Origin: an uncultured Pelagibacteraceae bacterium
Lineage (GTDB): Bacteria > Pseudomonadota > Alphaproteobacteria > Pelagibacterales > Pelagibacteraceae
NCBI GenBank assembly: GCA_902633335.1
Contig: CACPFY010000002.1
Span: forward strand, 1-64,000
Reading direction: 5' to 3'
DNA length: 64,000 nucleotides
Each line of letters starts with the position of its first letter. Within the stretch, counting starts at the first letter, position 1. Both the position numbers and the translations under genes were made by a program. Positions 15,472 to 23,688 of the stretch are shown one piece after another. The notes below the pieces were generated by a model. The model saw only the letters and a program-made list of their open reading frames with translations. It did not search any database and had not been told where the DNA came from.

Positions 15472-16388
15472 ATTGGATTACAAAATTTATAAAACCAAAA
15501 ATTAAATCTTTATTTAAAAAGAAAACATCTTCTTCTGATGAAACACTTTGGATTTCTTGTGAATGCAAAAATTTAATCTACAAAGAAGATTTTAGAAAAA
15601 ATTTTTATTGTTGTACAAAATGTGGAGCTCATCATAAACTTTCGTGCAAAGATAGATTTAAATTATTTTTTGATGACGGTGAATATGAGATTATAGATGC
15701 TCCACTACCTATAGATGATCCTTTAAACTTTGTAGATAATAAAAAGTACAAGGATAGATTACGAGATGCGAGGAAAAAAACTGGTCAAGATGATGCTGTT
15801 TTAATAGCAAAAGGTAAAGTTAAGAATATCGATATAACAGTAGGTGCTCAAGATTTTAGATTTATTGGAGGATCATTTGGCGCTGCGTCTGGAGAGGCTT
15901 TTATAACTGGTGTTCAACATGCAATAAATAATAAAACTCCTTTTGTTTTTTTTAGTTGCAGTGGAGGTCAAAGAATGATGGAGTCTTCGATAGCTCTAAT
16001 GCAAATGACAAGAACCACTCTTGCCATTAACGAATTAAAAAAAAATAACCTTCCTTATATTGTTGTACTTACTGATCCAACCACTGGAGGTGTAACAGCT
16101 TCTTGGGGTATGCTGGGTGATATTTTAATTGCAGAACCAAAAGCAACAATAGGTTTTGCTGGCAGAAGGGTAATACAGGATACTGTTAGGGAAACTTTGC
16201 CAGAGGAGTTTCAAACAGCAGAATATGTCAAAGAGCATGGTGGAATAGATTTAGTTATCGAGAGAAAATATCTAAATTCAACAATAGGGACTTTGTTAAG
16301 TGTTATGTTGAAAAAATCAGAGACTCAGGCTAAAAAAGAGACTACAGATGTCATCACAATCGATAAGTCTCTACAATCTGCTAGCTAA
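15468..16388 (+). CDS. accD: Acetyl-CoA carboxylase carboxyltransferase beta subunit (divergent)
   Basis: A 306-residue crotonase-fold subunit with an N-terminal zinc ribbon. The ribbon reads CEC...CCTKC, so the first pair is C-x-C instead of C-x2-C. The core has FIGGSFGAASGEAF, SGGQRMMES (family consensus SGGARMQE), LTDPTTGGVTASWGMLGD and GFAGRRVIQDTVRE (usual GPRVI). With AccA it transfers carboxyl from carboxybiotin to acetyl-CoA, making malonyl-CoA. accD followed by folC downstream of trpA is the standard alphaproteobacterial order. Its 3' end overlaps folC by 41 bases. Confidence 0.88.
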   Translation: MNWITKFIKPKIKSLFKKKTSSSDETLWISCECKNLIYKEDFRKNFYCCTKCGAHHKLSCKDRFKLFFDDGEYEIIDAPLPIDDPLNFVDNKKYKDRLRDARKKTGQDDAVLIAKGKVKNIDITVGAQDFRFIGGSFGAASGEAFITGVQHAINNKTPFVFFSCSGGQRMMESSIALMQMTRTTLAINELKKNNLPYIVVLTDPTTGGVTASWGMLGDILIAEPKATIGFAGRRVIQDTVRETLPEEFQTAEYVKEHGGIDLVIERKYLNSTIGTLLSVMLKKSETQAKKETTDVITIDKSLQSAS

Positions 16389-17613
16389 AAAAAAATTATT
16401 TACAAAAACTGTAAACTTTGACCTTAAAAGAATTAAGCTAGCTTTAACTAAACTTGATAATCCAGAAAAAAAACTTAAAAATGTAATCAATGTTATTGGC
16501 TCTGACGGAAAATATTCAGTTTTAAATTCATTAAAATATTTTATTGAAGAAAATAATCAAACTACTTCAGCATATATTTCTCCAAGTTTAAAAGATATTA
16601 GAGAGAGATTTTGGATGGGCTCTGATTATCTTTCGTATAAAGATATAAAAAGATCAATTAGAAAAATAGAGAATTTAAAGATAAAATTGACAATATTTGA
16701 AGTCCTCACACTAATTTATATTATCAATGCATCAGAACATAATAATGATTATAATCTTGTAGAAGCTGGAGCTCTATTTGCAAAAGACTCTACCAACATT
16801 TTTGACTGGCCTTTAATTCAGGTTGTTGTTAACATTAATAAACAACATTTAAATTTTGTTAAGAAAAAAACAATTACTGAGATAATTTTCCAAAAAGTTG
16901 GGTTTTTAAGTAATTTTACCAAAATTTACATTGGAAAACAAAACCCAGCTAATGAAAAAAAAATTAAATTTTTTTTAAGAAAAAATTTAAGCAGAAAAAT
17001 ATATTCCAATAATTGGAAATTAATTAAAAAAAAGAAAAACTATTTTTTTAAAGATAATAAGAATTTCATCCCAATTAAAACTAAAAATGTTAAGTCTGAA
17101 GGATTATTAAATAATATTGCAATGGCTACTAAAATTGCATTGGACATGGGAATTAACAAAAGGATAATTTCTAGAGCTTTACCAAAATTAAAATTTGAGG
17201 GAAGAATTCAATATATTACATCTGGAAAATTAATAAAAAAACTTTATCCTAAAGAGAGGCTTTTAATTGACGGATGTCACTCTACAGTAAGTGGAAAAAA
17301 TTTATCAGATTATTTAAAAACAGTTAAATCACCAAAATATGGAATTTGGTCAATGATGAAGAATAAAGACCCGTCTAATTTTATTAAACAATTTAAAGGA
17401 ATATTTGAAAAAATTTACACTGTGCCAATTCAGGGAGAAAAAAATTCAATGCCACCAAAAATTTTAGCGAAGATAGCTAGAAAAAATAAAATAAATGCAT
17501 TTTCTTTTAATGATATTAATACTGCTTTCAAAAAAATTTCAAATAAAGAAAAAAAAACTATTTGTATATTTGGATCTCTATATCAATGTGGAAATATTTT
17601 GAATAAAAATTAA
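16348..17613 (+). CDS. folC: FolC-like folylpolyglutamate/dihydrofolate synthase (divergent)
   Basis: A 421-residue Mur-ligase-type ATP-dependent ligase in the folC position. The start region (SLYNLLAKKKL...FDLKRIKLALTKLDNP) matches FolC. The ATP loop, normally GTNGKGS, reads GSDGKYS; the GGRLDATN region reads LFAKDSTN; EKAGI reads QKVGF; DGAHNP reads DGCHST. FEGRIQ and the final domain's IFGSLYQCG are retained. It should add glutamate to folates, but several nucleotide and metal residues are off-consensus. The ATG at 16348 lies inside accD; no later Met fits the domain start. Confidence 0.78.
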   Translation: MSSQSISLYNLLAKKKLFTKTVNFDLKRIKLALTKLDNPEKKLKNVINVIGSDGKYSVLNSLKYFIEENNQTTSAYISPSLKDIRERFWMGSDYLSYKDIKRSIRKIENLKIKLTIFEVLTLIYIINASEHNNDYNLVEAGALFAKDSTNIFDWPLIQVVVNINKQHLNFVKKKTITEIIFQKVGFLSNFTKIYIGKQNPANEKKIKFFLRKNLSRKIYSNNWKLIKKKKNYFFKDNKNFIPIKTKNVKSEGLLNNIAMATKIALDMGINKRIISRALPKLKFEGRIQYITSGKLIKKLYPKERLLIDGCHSTVSGKNLSDYLKTVKSPKYGIWSMMKNKDPSNFIKQFKGIFEKIYTVPIQGEKNSMPPKILAKIARKNKINAFSFNDINTAFKKISNKEKKTICIFGSLYQCGNILNKN

Positions 17614-17930
17614 ATATTTTCTTTTATCCAATCTAGTATATTGCTTTTCGTTGTTGCTCCCACTTTAGTCGCTTTTAGCTCTCCACCATTAAATAATAAC
17701 ATTGTAGGAATTCCTCTAATACCATACTTTGTTGGTGTGTTAGGTTCTTGGTCTATGTTATGTTTTGCAATAATTACTTTGTCTTTCATTTCATCTGAGA
17801 TTTCTTCCAAAGCGGGACCTATTTGTTTACAAGGCCCGCACCATTCTGCCCAAAAATCAACCACTATTGGTTTATCAGATTTTATGACATCGGTTTCGAA
17901 AGAATTATCTGTTACTGGTTTTGTTGGCAT
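17610..17930 (-). CDS. trxA: Thioredoxin 1
   Basis: A 106-residue classical thioredoxin with VDFWAEWCGPCKQIGP containing the redox CGPC site, the cis-Pro segment RGIPTMLLF and the final helix. It reduces protein disulfides in the cytoplasm. Convergent with folC with a four-base overlap. In many alphaproteobacteria trxA lies between addA and folC; here sbcB lies on the other side instead. Confidence 0.96.
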   Translation of the reverse strand: MPTKPVTDNSFETDVIKSDKPIVVDFWAEWCGPCKQIGPALEEISDEMKDKVIIAKHNIDQEPNTPTKYGIRGIPTMLLFNGGELKATKVGATTKSNILDWIKENI

Positions 17931-17964
17931 ATATTCTAATTAATTATTTTTTTTTTAAAGTCAA

Positions 17965-19386
17965 CTAAACTTTTGAATATGTTTTTTCTAATTCTTCAAC
18001 GTATGCGTTAATTTCATCTAAAATAACTAATTTATCTTGGTGATTTTCTTTCTCAAATTTAGCGCGTAAAGTGTCAATTTCAGCATAGGTTCGTGGTATT
18101 GTATTCCACTTTTCATTGTTAGTGCTGAGTAATTTCTTAGATATATCTTTGTGAATTAAATTATAATCCTCTTTTGATAGTAACTCTGGTTTTTCCATAT
18201 ATAAAAGTTTTTTTCCAAAATATTTTAGCCTCTCGTCCTTGAATTTAGATACAATTGATAATTTTTTATCCCAATTTACACTATGAAATTCTGGCATTAT
18301 TTTATTATCTTCTGCAGTTGTAAATTTTGTATAAATACTCTCTTCTTCGTATAAATCGTCTTGTGACTTTGATTGTTCTTTTTCTTCAGACTCTAAACGT
18401 TTAATTGTTGAAATTTTTTCTGAAAATTCATTGTTTTCTCTAATTAGTTTTGCTCTTTCTTTGAGTTTAGAAGAACCAATAATTTTATATTCATCAAATT
18501 TTTCCCCATACTGAGGATTCATAATTACTGGATGTTTATTATGTCTTACTGTCCTTATGAATTTTGGTTGTTTTTTCATAACGGTTGTCAAATCCTGGAT
18601 TGGCATTTTTAAATATATGTTGGGATCGTGTCTTAAATCAAAACATAATGGCCATTGATATAGCGGATGTTGACAAACAAATGTTTGAACATAGGGTCTA
18701 CTTTTCCCGTAAAAATATTCATTAGTGCAAAAATAAGCTTCTTTTTTTATAAGCTCTAAAGTTTGGTTTTTATCTAATGTCATTAAACTTGCTTTCCATA
18801 CATTAGGAGCTTTTTTGGCTATAAGCTTAGCTATACCCAAAGTTGCGATAACATCACCTATTGCACTGTGAGCATCACCGTGATCAATTCCGTTAAGTGG
18901 TGCCATTTGGTCTAACTTATAAACATCGTTTCCTTTTTCATTTTTAGAATTTTTTAGTGTATTCGGATAATAAAGATTAGCTGCTCTTGCCAAACTCAAT
19001 ATGTCACCTCTAGTATTACCGTTTGTGCTTGTAATATAAGGATATTCAAGAGTTTGAAAAAGAGTGCTTCTTAAAAATTCTTCATCAAATTCAATACTAT
19101 TAAATCCAATATAGGTTGCTTTTCCCCATTTTTTTAAAGTCTCAACAAATTGTCTTATCATTTCATAGTGGGAGAGATTTGATTTTTTTAACATTGTAGG
19201 GGATGTTTTATTAACAATGAGAGCCATCGCTTCTGGAATTATTCCAGGACTTAATCGACATCTAACATCAAAACGATCTAGTTCGTCTAGATTATCATTT
19301 GTTAAAATAGCTCCAATTTGAATTATTTGGCCCCAGTGTTTATTAGATGAGCTGGTCTCAAAATCATAAAAGACAAAGTTAGACAT
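17965..19386 (-). CDS. sbcB: Exodeoxyribonuclease I
   Basis: A 473-residue protein with an N-terminal DEDDh exonuclease domain (FYDFETSSSNKHWGQIIQIGA; FNSIEFDEEFLRS; GDAHSAIGDVIAT) followed by the ExoI-specific region and a helical C-terminus. It degrades single-stranded DNA 3' to 5' and acts in recombination and mismatch repair. It follows rmuC by nine bases on the same strand, so both probably belong to one repair operon. Confidence 0.9.
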   Translation of the reverse strand: MSNFVFYDFETSSSNKHWGQIIQIGAILTNDNLDELDRFDVRCRLSPGIIPEAMALIVNKTSPTMLKKSNLSHYEMIRQFVETLKKWGKATYIGFNSIEFDEEFLRSTLFQTLEYPYITSTNGNTRGDILSLARAANLYYPNTLKNSKNEKGNDVYKLDQMAPLNGIDHGDAHSAIGDVIATLGIAKLIAKKAPNVWKASLMTLDKNQTLELIKKEAYFCTNEYFYGKSRPYVQTFVCQHPLYQWPLCFDLRHDPNIYLKMPIQDLTTVMKKQPKFIRTVRHNKHPVIMNPQYGEKFDEYKIIGSSKLKERAKLIRENNEFSEKISTIKRLESEEKEQSKSQDDLYEEESIYTKFTTAEDNKIMPEFHSVNWDKKLSIVSKFKDERLKYFGKKLLYMEKPELLSKEDYNLIHKDISKKLLSTNNEKWNTIPRTYAEIDTLRAKFEKENHQDKLVILDEINAYVEELEKTYSKV

Positions 19387-19395
19387 ATTTCTTTT

Positions 19396-20424
19396 TTACT
19401 TAAGTACTTTTATCTTTTCTGAATTTTCTTTCAAGGAGTCTGTTAATTGTTGTGGATCTTTAATATTTCCAAGTGTATTCATGATAGATCTAGCATCTCT
19501 ACCAAAACCATCAGTTACTGTGAGTGCTTGCTCTAATTTCTTTCTTAGATCTTTAATTCCATCAAAATGCTTTTCAAACCTTGAGCTTATATTTCTTAAA
19601 TCACTGTAGATTTGAGTAGCGTGTTGTTGAACTTTTAATGTCTGAAATCCTAAATAATAAGATTGTAGCAAGGCAGATAAAGTGTTTGGCCCAGAAATCG
19701 TAACTTTGTATTTTGTTCTAAGTTCTTGCAATAAGAGTTCTTTTGTTTTGGGATCTCTGTAGCTTGAGAGTTCAGAAAATAGTCCTTCGGTCGGAACATA
19801 AATAATTGCAAAATCTGTACTTTTAGGTGGAGCTATATATTTTGCATTGACTGTTTTAGCTTTTAGTCTAAAAGCAGCAGCTAAATCTTTCCTAGCCTCA
19901 GCTTGTGCTTCTTTGTTATTAGCATTGTAAGCATCATCAATTGCTTTATATTTTTCAACTGGCCAATGACTGTCAATTGGTAGCAACACATCTTTAAGTT
20001 TAATAGCAAATTCGACTGTCTCAGATGTATCATCTTTCATTTTTGCGTTAGCAATAAATTGAGATGCTGGAAGCAAGTCTTTAAGAAGAGCTCCTAATCC
20101 AAATTCCGCCAAAGTCCCATATGTTTTAACACCACTTAGAATCCTACTAAAATTGTCCTGGCTTTTATTAAGTTCACTTACCTGCTGATTAAAAACTGAG
20201 ACTTTTTCATCAACTTTAGTTAAAGCTCCTGTCATATCTTTTGCAATTTCTTTACTCATATTTCCAAAAGATTGACCAAAACTCTCTTTAAAAGAATTAA
20301 ATTCATCTTTAAAAGTTTGTTCTGAATTTATAGGTTTTTCAGACTTGCTTTTGATTAAAAAAATGACAACACCAATATTTAAAATTACTAATAATACAAT
20401 TAATATTATAATTAACGAATCCAT
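19396..20424 (-). CDS. rmuC: DNA recombination protein RmuC
   Basis: A 342-residue protein with an N-terminal membrane helix (about residues 3-23), a coiled-coil stretch and the RmuC core containing PIDSHWPVEKYKAIDDA and FAIIYVPTEGLFSEL. RmuC proteins limit rearrangements at inverted repeats and resemble nucleases. Length is typical of the shorter alphaproteobacterial forms. It lies directly upstream of sbcB. Confidence 0.9.
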   Translation of the reverse strand: MDSLIIILIVLLVILNIGVVIFLIKSKSEKPINSEQTFKDEFNSFKESFGQSFGNMSKEIAKDMTGALTKVDEKVSVFNQQVSELNKSQDNFSRILSGVKTYGTLAEFGLGALLKDLLPASQFIANAKMKDDTSETVEFAIKLKDVLLPIDSHWPVEKYKAIDDAYNANNKEAQAEARKDLAAAFRLKAKTVNAKYIAPPKSTDFAIIYVPTEGLFSELSSYRDPKTKELLLQELRTKYKVTISGPNTLSALLQSYYLGFQTLKVQQHATQIYSDLRNISSRFEKHFDGIKDLRKKLEQALTVTDGFGRDARSIMNTLGNIKDPQQLTDSLKENSEKIKVLK

Positions 20425-20452
20425 GTTTAAATATACATTAATATGATTGTGA

Positions 20453-20472
20453 GGGGTAGCTAGAGCTACCCC
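20453..20472 (-). repeat. GC-rich hairpin between small ORF and rmuC
   Basis: GGGGTAGC-TAGA-GCTACCCC is a perfect 8-base stem with a four-base loop, much more GC-rich than its surroundings. It lies just after the stop of the minus-strand small gene and 29 bases before the rmuC start. No T tract follows on the minus strand, so it may be an attenuator, processing site or weak terminator. Confidence 0.6.
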
Positions 20473-20480
20473 TACAGGAG

Positions 20481-20672
20481 TTAAATATTATCTGAAGTCT
20501 TTTTTAAATGTTTTATAACTTTTCCAGAATTGACGCCTTCTTTTAATCTATAGCCAAAAGTTCCTGAGTTACCAGTATTTATGGCTTTTCTGGATTTACT
20601 TAATTTATTTAAAAGTTCAGCCTGTGTTTTACTTCGGCTGAATTCTTTTAACAATTTTGTATGTCTATCCAT
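20481..20672 (-). CDS. Small basic protein of unknown function
   Basis: A 63-residue basic protein. A consensus Shine-Dalgarno (AAGGAGG) lies six bases upstream of the ATG, one of the best in the window. The sequence starts MDRHTKLLKEF, has a Leu-rich helical first half and a GTFGYRLKEGVNSGK segment. No family recognised. It precedes rmuC and is separated from it by a hairpin. A plus-strand frame across the same DNA is rejected. Confidence 0.65.
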   Translation of the reverse strand: MDRHTKLLKEFSRSKTQAELLNKLSKSRKAINTGNSGTFGYRLKEGVNSGKVIKHLKKTSDNI

Positions 20673-20710
20673 ACATCCTCCTTGTTAGTTTATTCAACCT
20701 ACTTTTAACT

Positions 20711-20744
20711 CATGTAGATGAGCCACTTTCTGACCATGTGGATG
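20711..20744. repeat. Tandem CATGTRGATG direct repeat
   Basis: CATGTAGATG (20711-20720) and CATGTGGATG (20735-20744) match at nine of ten positions with a 24-base period. They sit in the divergent spacer between the small basic-protein gene and the small membrane-protein gene. They could be a tandem regulator site; there is no independent support. Confidence 0.3.
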
Positions 20745-20792
20745 GTATGTTAATTCTATTGTATAACATTATTACATGTCAATATAGGATTT

Positions 20793-20954
20793 ATGATGAA
20801 AAACAGACATTTAGGCATACTTTTAGTTCTAGCAGGTGTGATTACAATATTTGTGAAACACGAATCAGCTTGGATAATATCGGCCATTTTAATCGGTGGT
20901 GGAACTGGTATATTTTTTTGGAAGGATAAAGTTGAAAGTGAAGAAGATAAATAA
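20793..20954 (+). CDS. Very small two-helix membrane protein
   Basis: A 53-residue ORF beginning MMKNRHLGILL, with two hydrophobic helices (about residues 7-21 and 26-43) joined by KHESA and an acidic tail (KVESEEDK). A TAGGA Shine-Dalgarno precedes the ATG. The next small membrane gene overlaps its 3' end, as in a coupled pair. Function unknown. The other-frame ORF over the same DNA lacks these features. Confidence 0.6.
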   Translation: MMKNRHLGILLVLAGVITIFVKHESAWIISAILIGGGTGIFFWKDKVESEEDK

Positions 20955-21153
20955 ATTTTTTTTTATTAATGGAATAATTGGTTCTTTGATTTTCTATTAT
21001 TTTGTAAGAAAAATTCAAACTTATTATGAGGTTGATATAAGTATTGATGGATATGGTTTAGCTGGAGCTGTTTGGTATGGTGTTGGTTTAGGATTTGTCT
21101 TTGGTGTAAAATTTATTAGAATACAAGAGATAATCAATTATTTTAGAAGGTAG
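20938..21153 (+). CDS. Small membrane protein of unknown function
   Basis: About 71 residues from a GTG at 20938, inside the 3' end of the preceding gene (17-base overlap), with AAGGA at 20922-20926 as a distant Shine-Dalgarno. It has a basic N-terminus (KKINKFF), a hydrophobic segment (about 8-25), and a glycine-rich second segment (GLAGAVWYGVGLGFVFG). Upstream ATGs in frame would give up to 85 residues but start within the previous gene's core. No family recognised; possibly a two-component partner of the preceding protein. Confidence 0.5.
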   Translation: MKKINKFFFINGIIGSLIFYYFVRKIQTYYEVDISIDGYGLAGAVWYGVGLGFVFGVKFIRIQEIINYFRR

Positions 21154-21164
21154 AAAAGTGTTAT

Positions 21165-21740
21165 ATGAGTAAAATATTTGTTGTATATGGTCATCATAAT
21201 ATAGATAAAAGTTTTAATCAGGAAATAAGAGATACATTTTGTTTAGAAGCCAAAAAGTTAGGTCACGAGATTGATCTCATAAATTTGCATGCAGAAAAAC
21301 CAATCCCTTTTTACGACGGATCTGAACCCAGTGAGCAAATTTTAGATTATAGGAAAAGATTAGAGCAAAGTGATGTGCTCTTTATGATTTCTCCTTGTTA
21401 TAATTTAAGAGCGACAGCAATCTTAGAAAACTGGATTGATCTTGTGCTTGCTCCTAAGTGGTTTTTTTCTTTCAAAAGATTAGTAGGAAACTGGGGATAT
21501 CCTGTTGCAGGTGCTATGAAAAATAAGAGAGCAATTATGAGTATGAGTTATGGCGGGAATTGGTTTAGTATTCAAACTTGGTTTCAAAATATTCCTTTTA
21601 GAAGAATCAAAGCTGGCGTTTTAAAGCTTGGAGGTATGAAAACAAGCTATATAAGATTTTATGAAGTTTTGCCTGGAATGTCGCAGGAAAAATTTGAAAA
21701 GCATATGAACAGGGTAAGAAATTTGGTAAAGAAATTATAA
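21165..21740 (+). CDS. Flavodoxin-fold NAD(P)H:quinone oxidoreductase family protein
   Basis: A 191-residue flavodoxin-like FMN protein of the KefF/MdaB/NQO1 type. It has the N-terminal KIFVVYGHHNIDKSFNQEI, DVLFMISPCYN, a tryptophan-rich NWIDLVLAPKWFFSF and AIMSMSYGG, placed as in that family. Members reduce quinones with NAD(P)H by two electrons. Substrate cannot be deduced. It starts 11 bases after the small membrane protein and may share its message. Confidence 0.78.
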   Translation: MSKIFVVYGHHNIDKSFNQEIRDTFCLEAKKLGHEIDLINLHAEKPIPFYDGSEPSEQILDYRKRLEQSDVLFMISPCYNLRATAILENWIDLVLAPKWFFSFKRLVGNWGYPVAGAMKNKRAIMSMSYGGNWFSIQTWFQNIPFRRIKAGVLKLGGMKTSYIRFYEVLPGMSQEKFEKHMNRVRNLVKKL

Positions 21741-21776
21741 ATTTTATTTTCAATACAAAAAGTATATAAGTCAATT

Positions 21777-22224
21777 ATGGAAAATTTAAAAAATTGGATG
21801 GTAGAAACAGCAAACATAATGTTTGATGATAGTAAGAATGATTTAAGATCACTTCCAAAAACTGTCAGACTTCAAATTTTAATAGTATTATCTTTTGTAT
21901 GGTCAACTGTTTTTAGTTTATATGTATTTAGCTTAACAAGTTTTATTTGGGGGTGGGCCAGGTGTTGTACTTGCGCACATAGGTTTAATAATTGCGGTTT
22001 ATATTACTTTTAAATTTTTCCACAAGGCAAATGTCGAAAAAAAAAGTGTTTTTGAAACAGGAAACTATAATCCTGCAAAAATATTCGTAGTATTTTTTAT
22101 AATATTTTTTATCTTTATATTTACTAAAGGCGTTGAAGTTTTAACAACCTCAAATTCATATTCAATTAAATATGATGGTCCCAAAAAAAGTACGATAGAA
22201 CGTATTAAAGAATTCGTAAAATAA
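21777..22224 (+). pseudogene. Frameshifted small membrane-protein gene
   Basis: The frame opening at 21777 (MENLKNWMVETANIMF...) has a good membrane segment, then goes out of frame at a GGGGG run (21949-21953) and ends in an unlikely Cys-rich tail. Deleting one G joins it to an intact frame running to a TAA at 22222-22224, reading FIWGGPGVVLAHIGL and then a second membrane segment. The restored protein is 148 residues. Either the gene is broken, the run is misread, or it is expressed through slippage. No family recognised. Confidence 0.75.
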
Positions 22225-22231
22225 ATTTCTA

Positions 22232-22867
22232 ATGTGTGGAAGATTTGCACAAACCAGTATAATAAAAGCAACATCGGATATAGTCAAAACTGTAATCGGA
22301 AAAGTAGACAGCATAGATAATTTTAATATAAGTCCAGGACAAGAAGCTGCTGTTATAAAAAAATACAGTAATGGACGTGCTTTAGAGCTTGGTCATTGGA
22401 GTATTTTTCCAAGCTGGGCAAAAGACAAAGAAGGGTTTAGACCTTTACATAACACTAGATTAGAAAGTTTGGTTAAACCTTATTTTAAAAAATTAATTTC
22501 AAAAAACAGATTATTGGTGCCTTGTAGTTATTTTTATGAGTGGTCAAAATCTGAGAAAAATAAAAAAATTCCTTATTGTTTTAAATTAAAAGATAATAAC
22601 GATTTAATGTATTTTGCTGGAGTATTTGAAAATAATCAGTTTAGTATAATTACGAGAGAGGCCGATGGTGAAAATTCTAAAATTCACCATCGCCAACCAT
22701 TGATAATTAATAAATCAAAGATTAATGATTATTTAAATCTTAAAAATAACGCCCAAGAAATTTTACAATCTATAAAACCTCCAGATCTTAATTTTTATCA
22801 AATTGGGCTAGAAATTAATAATCCAAAAAATAATTTTAAAGAACTAATTAACCCATTGCCAAATTGA
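22232..22867 (+). CDS. SRAP-domain protein (YedK/HMCES family)
   Basis: A 211-residue SOS response-associated peptidase family protein. The catalytic Cys is residue 2 (MCGRFAQ). Further motifs are HNTRLESL, RLLVPCSYFYEW with the conserved Glu, and IHHRQPLII with the conserved His. SRAP proteins crosslink to abasic sites in single-stranded DNA through Cys2 and protect them. Cys2 requires removal of the initiator Met, which the GRF context allows. It follows the frameshifted gene by seven bases. Confidence 0.92.
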   Translation: MCGRFAQTSIIKATSDIVKTVIGKVDSIDNFNISPGQEAAVIKKYSNGRALELGHWSIFPSWAKDKEGFRPLHNTRLESLVKPYFKKLISKNRLLVPCSYFYEWSKSEKNKKIPYCFKLKDNNDLMYFAGVFENNQFSIITREADGENSKIHHRQPLIINKSKINDYLNLKNNAQEILQSIKPPDLNFYQIGLEINNPKNNFKELINPLPN

Positions 22868-22890
22868 TATAAATTAGTTTACAATTTTAC

Positions 22891-23688
22891 ATGTCAAAAA
22901 TAGAATTTAAACCAACAGACAATAAAGTAGGATGTTTTATCTACACTGATTTACAAGAAGTAAAAAAAGACCAAATAGTTGAAATAAAAAAGTTGCTTGA
23001 TAAATACGGAGTGCTTTTTTTTAAAAACCAAGACTTGAAACCAGACCAATATGTAAATTTTTCATCACATTTTGGAACCCCAGCAAAATACCCTATGCTC
23101 AAACCGCACAAAAGCTTCAAAGATATATATGTAATTGAAAGAAAAAAAACTGATACTGGAAAAAGTTTTGGTGAAGGTCCTCACACAGATTCTTCCTATT
23201 TAGAAAAACCCCCAAGGTTTACTTTTTTACAAGCAATTGATGTGCCTGAAGAAGGAAAGGGAAATACTTTGTTTTATAATCAATTTCTTGCATATGAGGC
23301 ATTACCTAAAGATATAAAACAAAAAATTGAAAATTTAAAAGGTGTTTTTTCCTCTCAGGGAAAAATAGCTCAAACGAGAAAATTAAGAATGGCAGATCAT
23401 GGGACTAGCGGAACAAAAGAGATTAGGTCTGAACATAACTTAGTTCAATTAATTAACGGTAGAAAAACTATTTATTGTTCCCCAGGTCACGTTGTAGGAA
23501 TAGTTAATTTTAGCTCTGAACAAGAAAAATTAATAAATTTTTTGTCCTCCCACCAAATAAAAGAAAAATTTTCTTATAGTTTTAGTTGGAAAAAGGGTGA
23601 TATTGCACTTTGGTCAAATCGCTCTATGCTTCATGCGGCAACAGCTTTTAATGGGGACAGAAAAATGTTCAGGATAACAATTCAATGA
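22891..23688 (+). CDS. TauD/TfdA-family Fe(II)/2-oxoglutarate dioxygenase
   Basis: A 265-residue protein of normal TauD length. The iron ligands are visible as HTD in GEGPHTDSSYLEKPP and a distal His in SMLHAATAF; the 2-oxoglutarate-binding Arg is in MFRITIQ at the end. Such enzymes hydroxylate taurine, other sulfonates, carnitine precursors or related small molecules. No transporter or partner gene lies next to it, so the substrate is open. Its stop abuts the purK stop. Confidence 0.85.
   Translation: MSKIEFKPTDNKVGCFIYTDLQEVKKDQIVEIKKLLDKYGVLFFKNQDLKPDQYVNFSSHFGTPAKYPMLKPHKSFKDIYVIERKKTDTGKSFGEGPHTDSSYLEKPPRFTFLQAIDVPEEGKGNTLFYNQFLAYEALPKDIKQKIENLKGVFSSQGKIAQTRKLRMADHGTSGTKEIRSEHNLVQLINGRKTIYCSPGHVVGIVNFSSEQEKLINFLSSHQIKEKFSYSFSWKKGDIALWSNRSMLHAATAFNGDRKMFRITIQ

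Noticed and set aside
20657-20929. A 90-codon plus-strand frame in the spacer after the small basic protein
   Set aside because: It overlaps the strong Shine-Dalgarno of the minus-strand gene and the better supported 53-residue gene in another frame, and it has no ribosome site.
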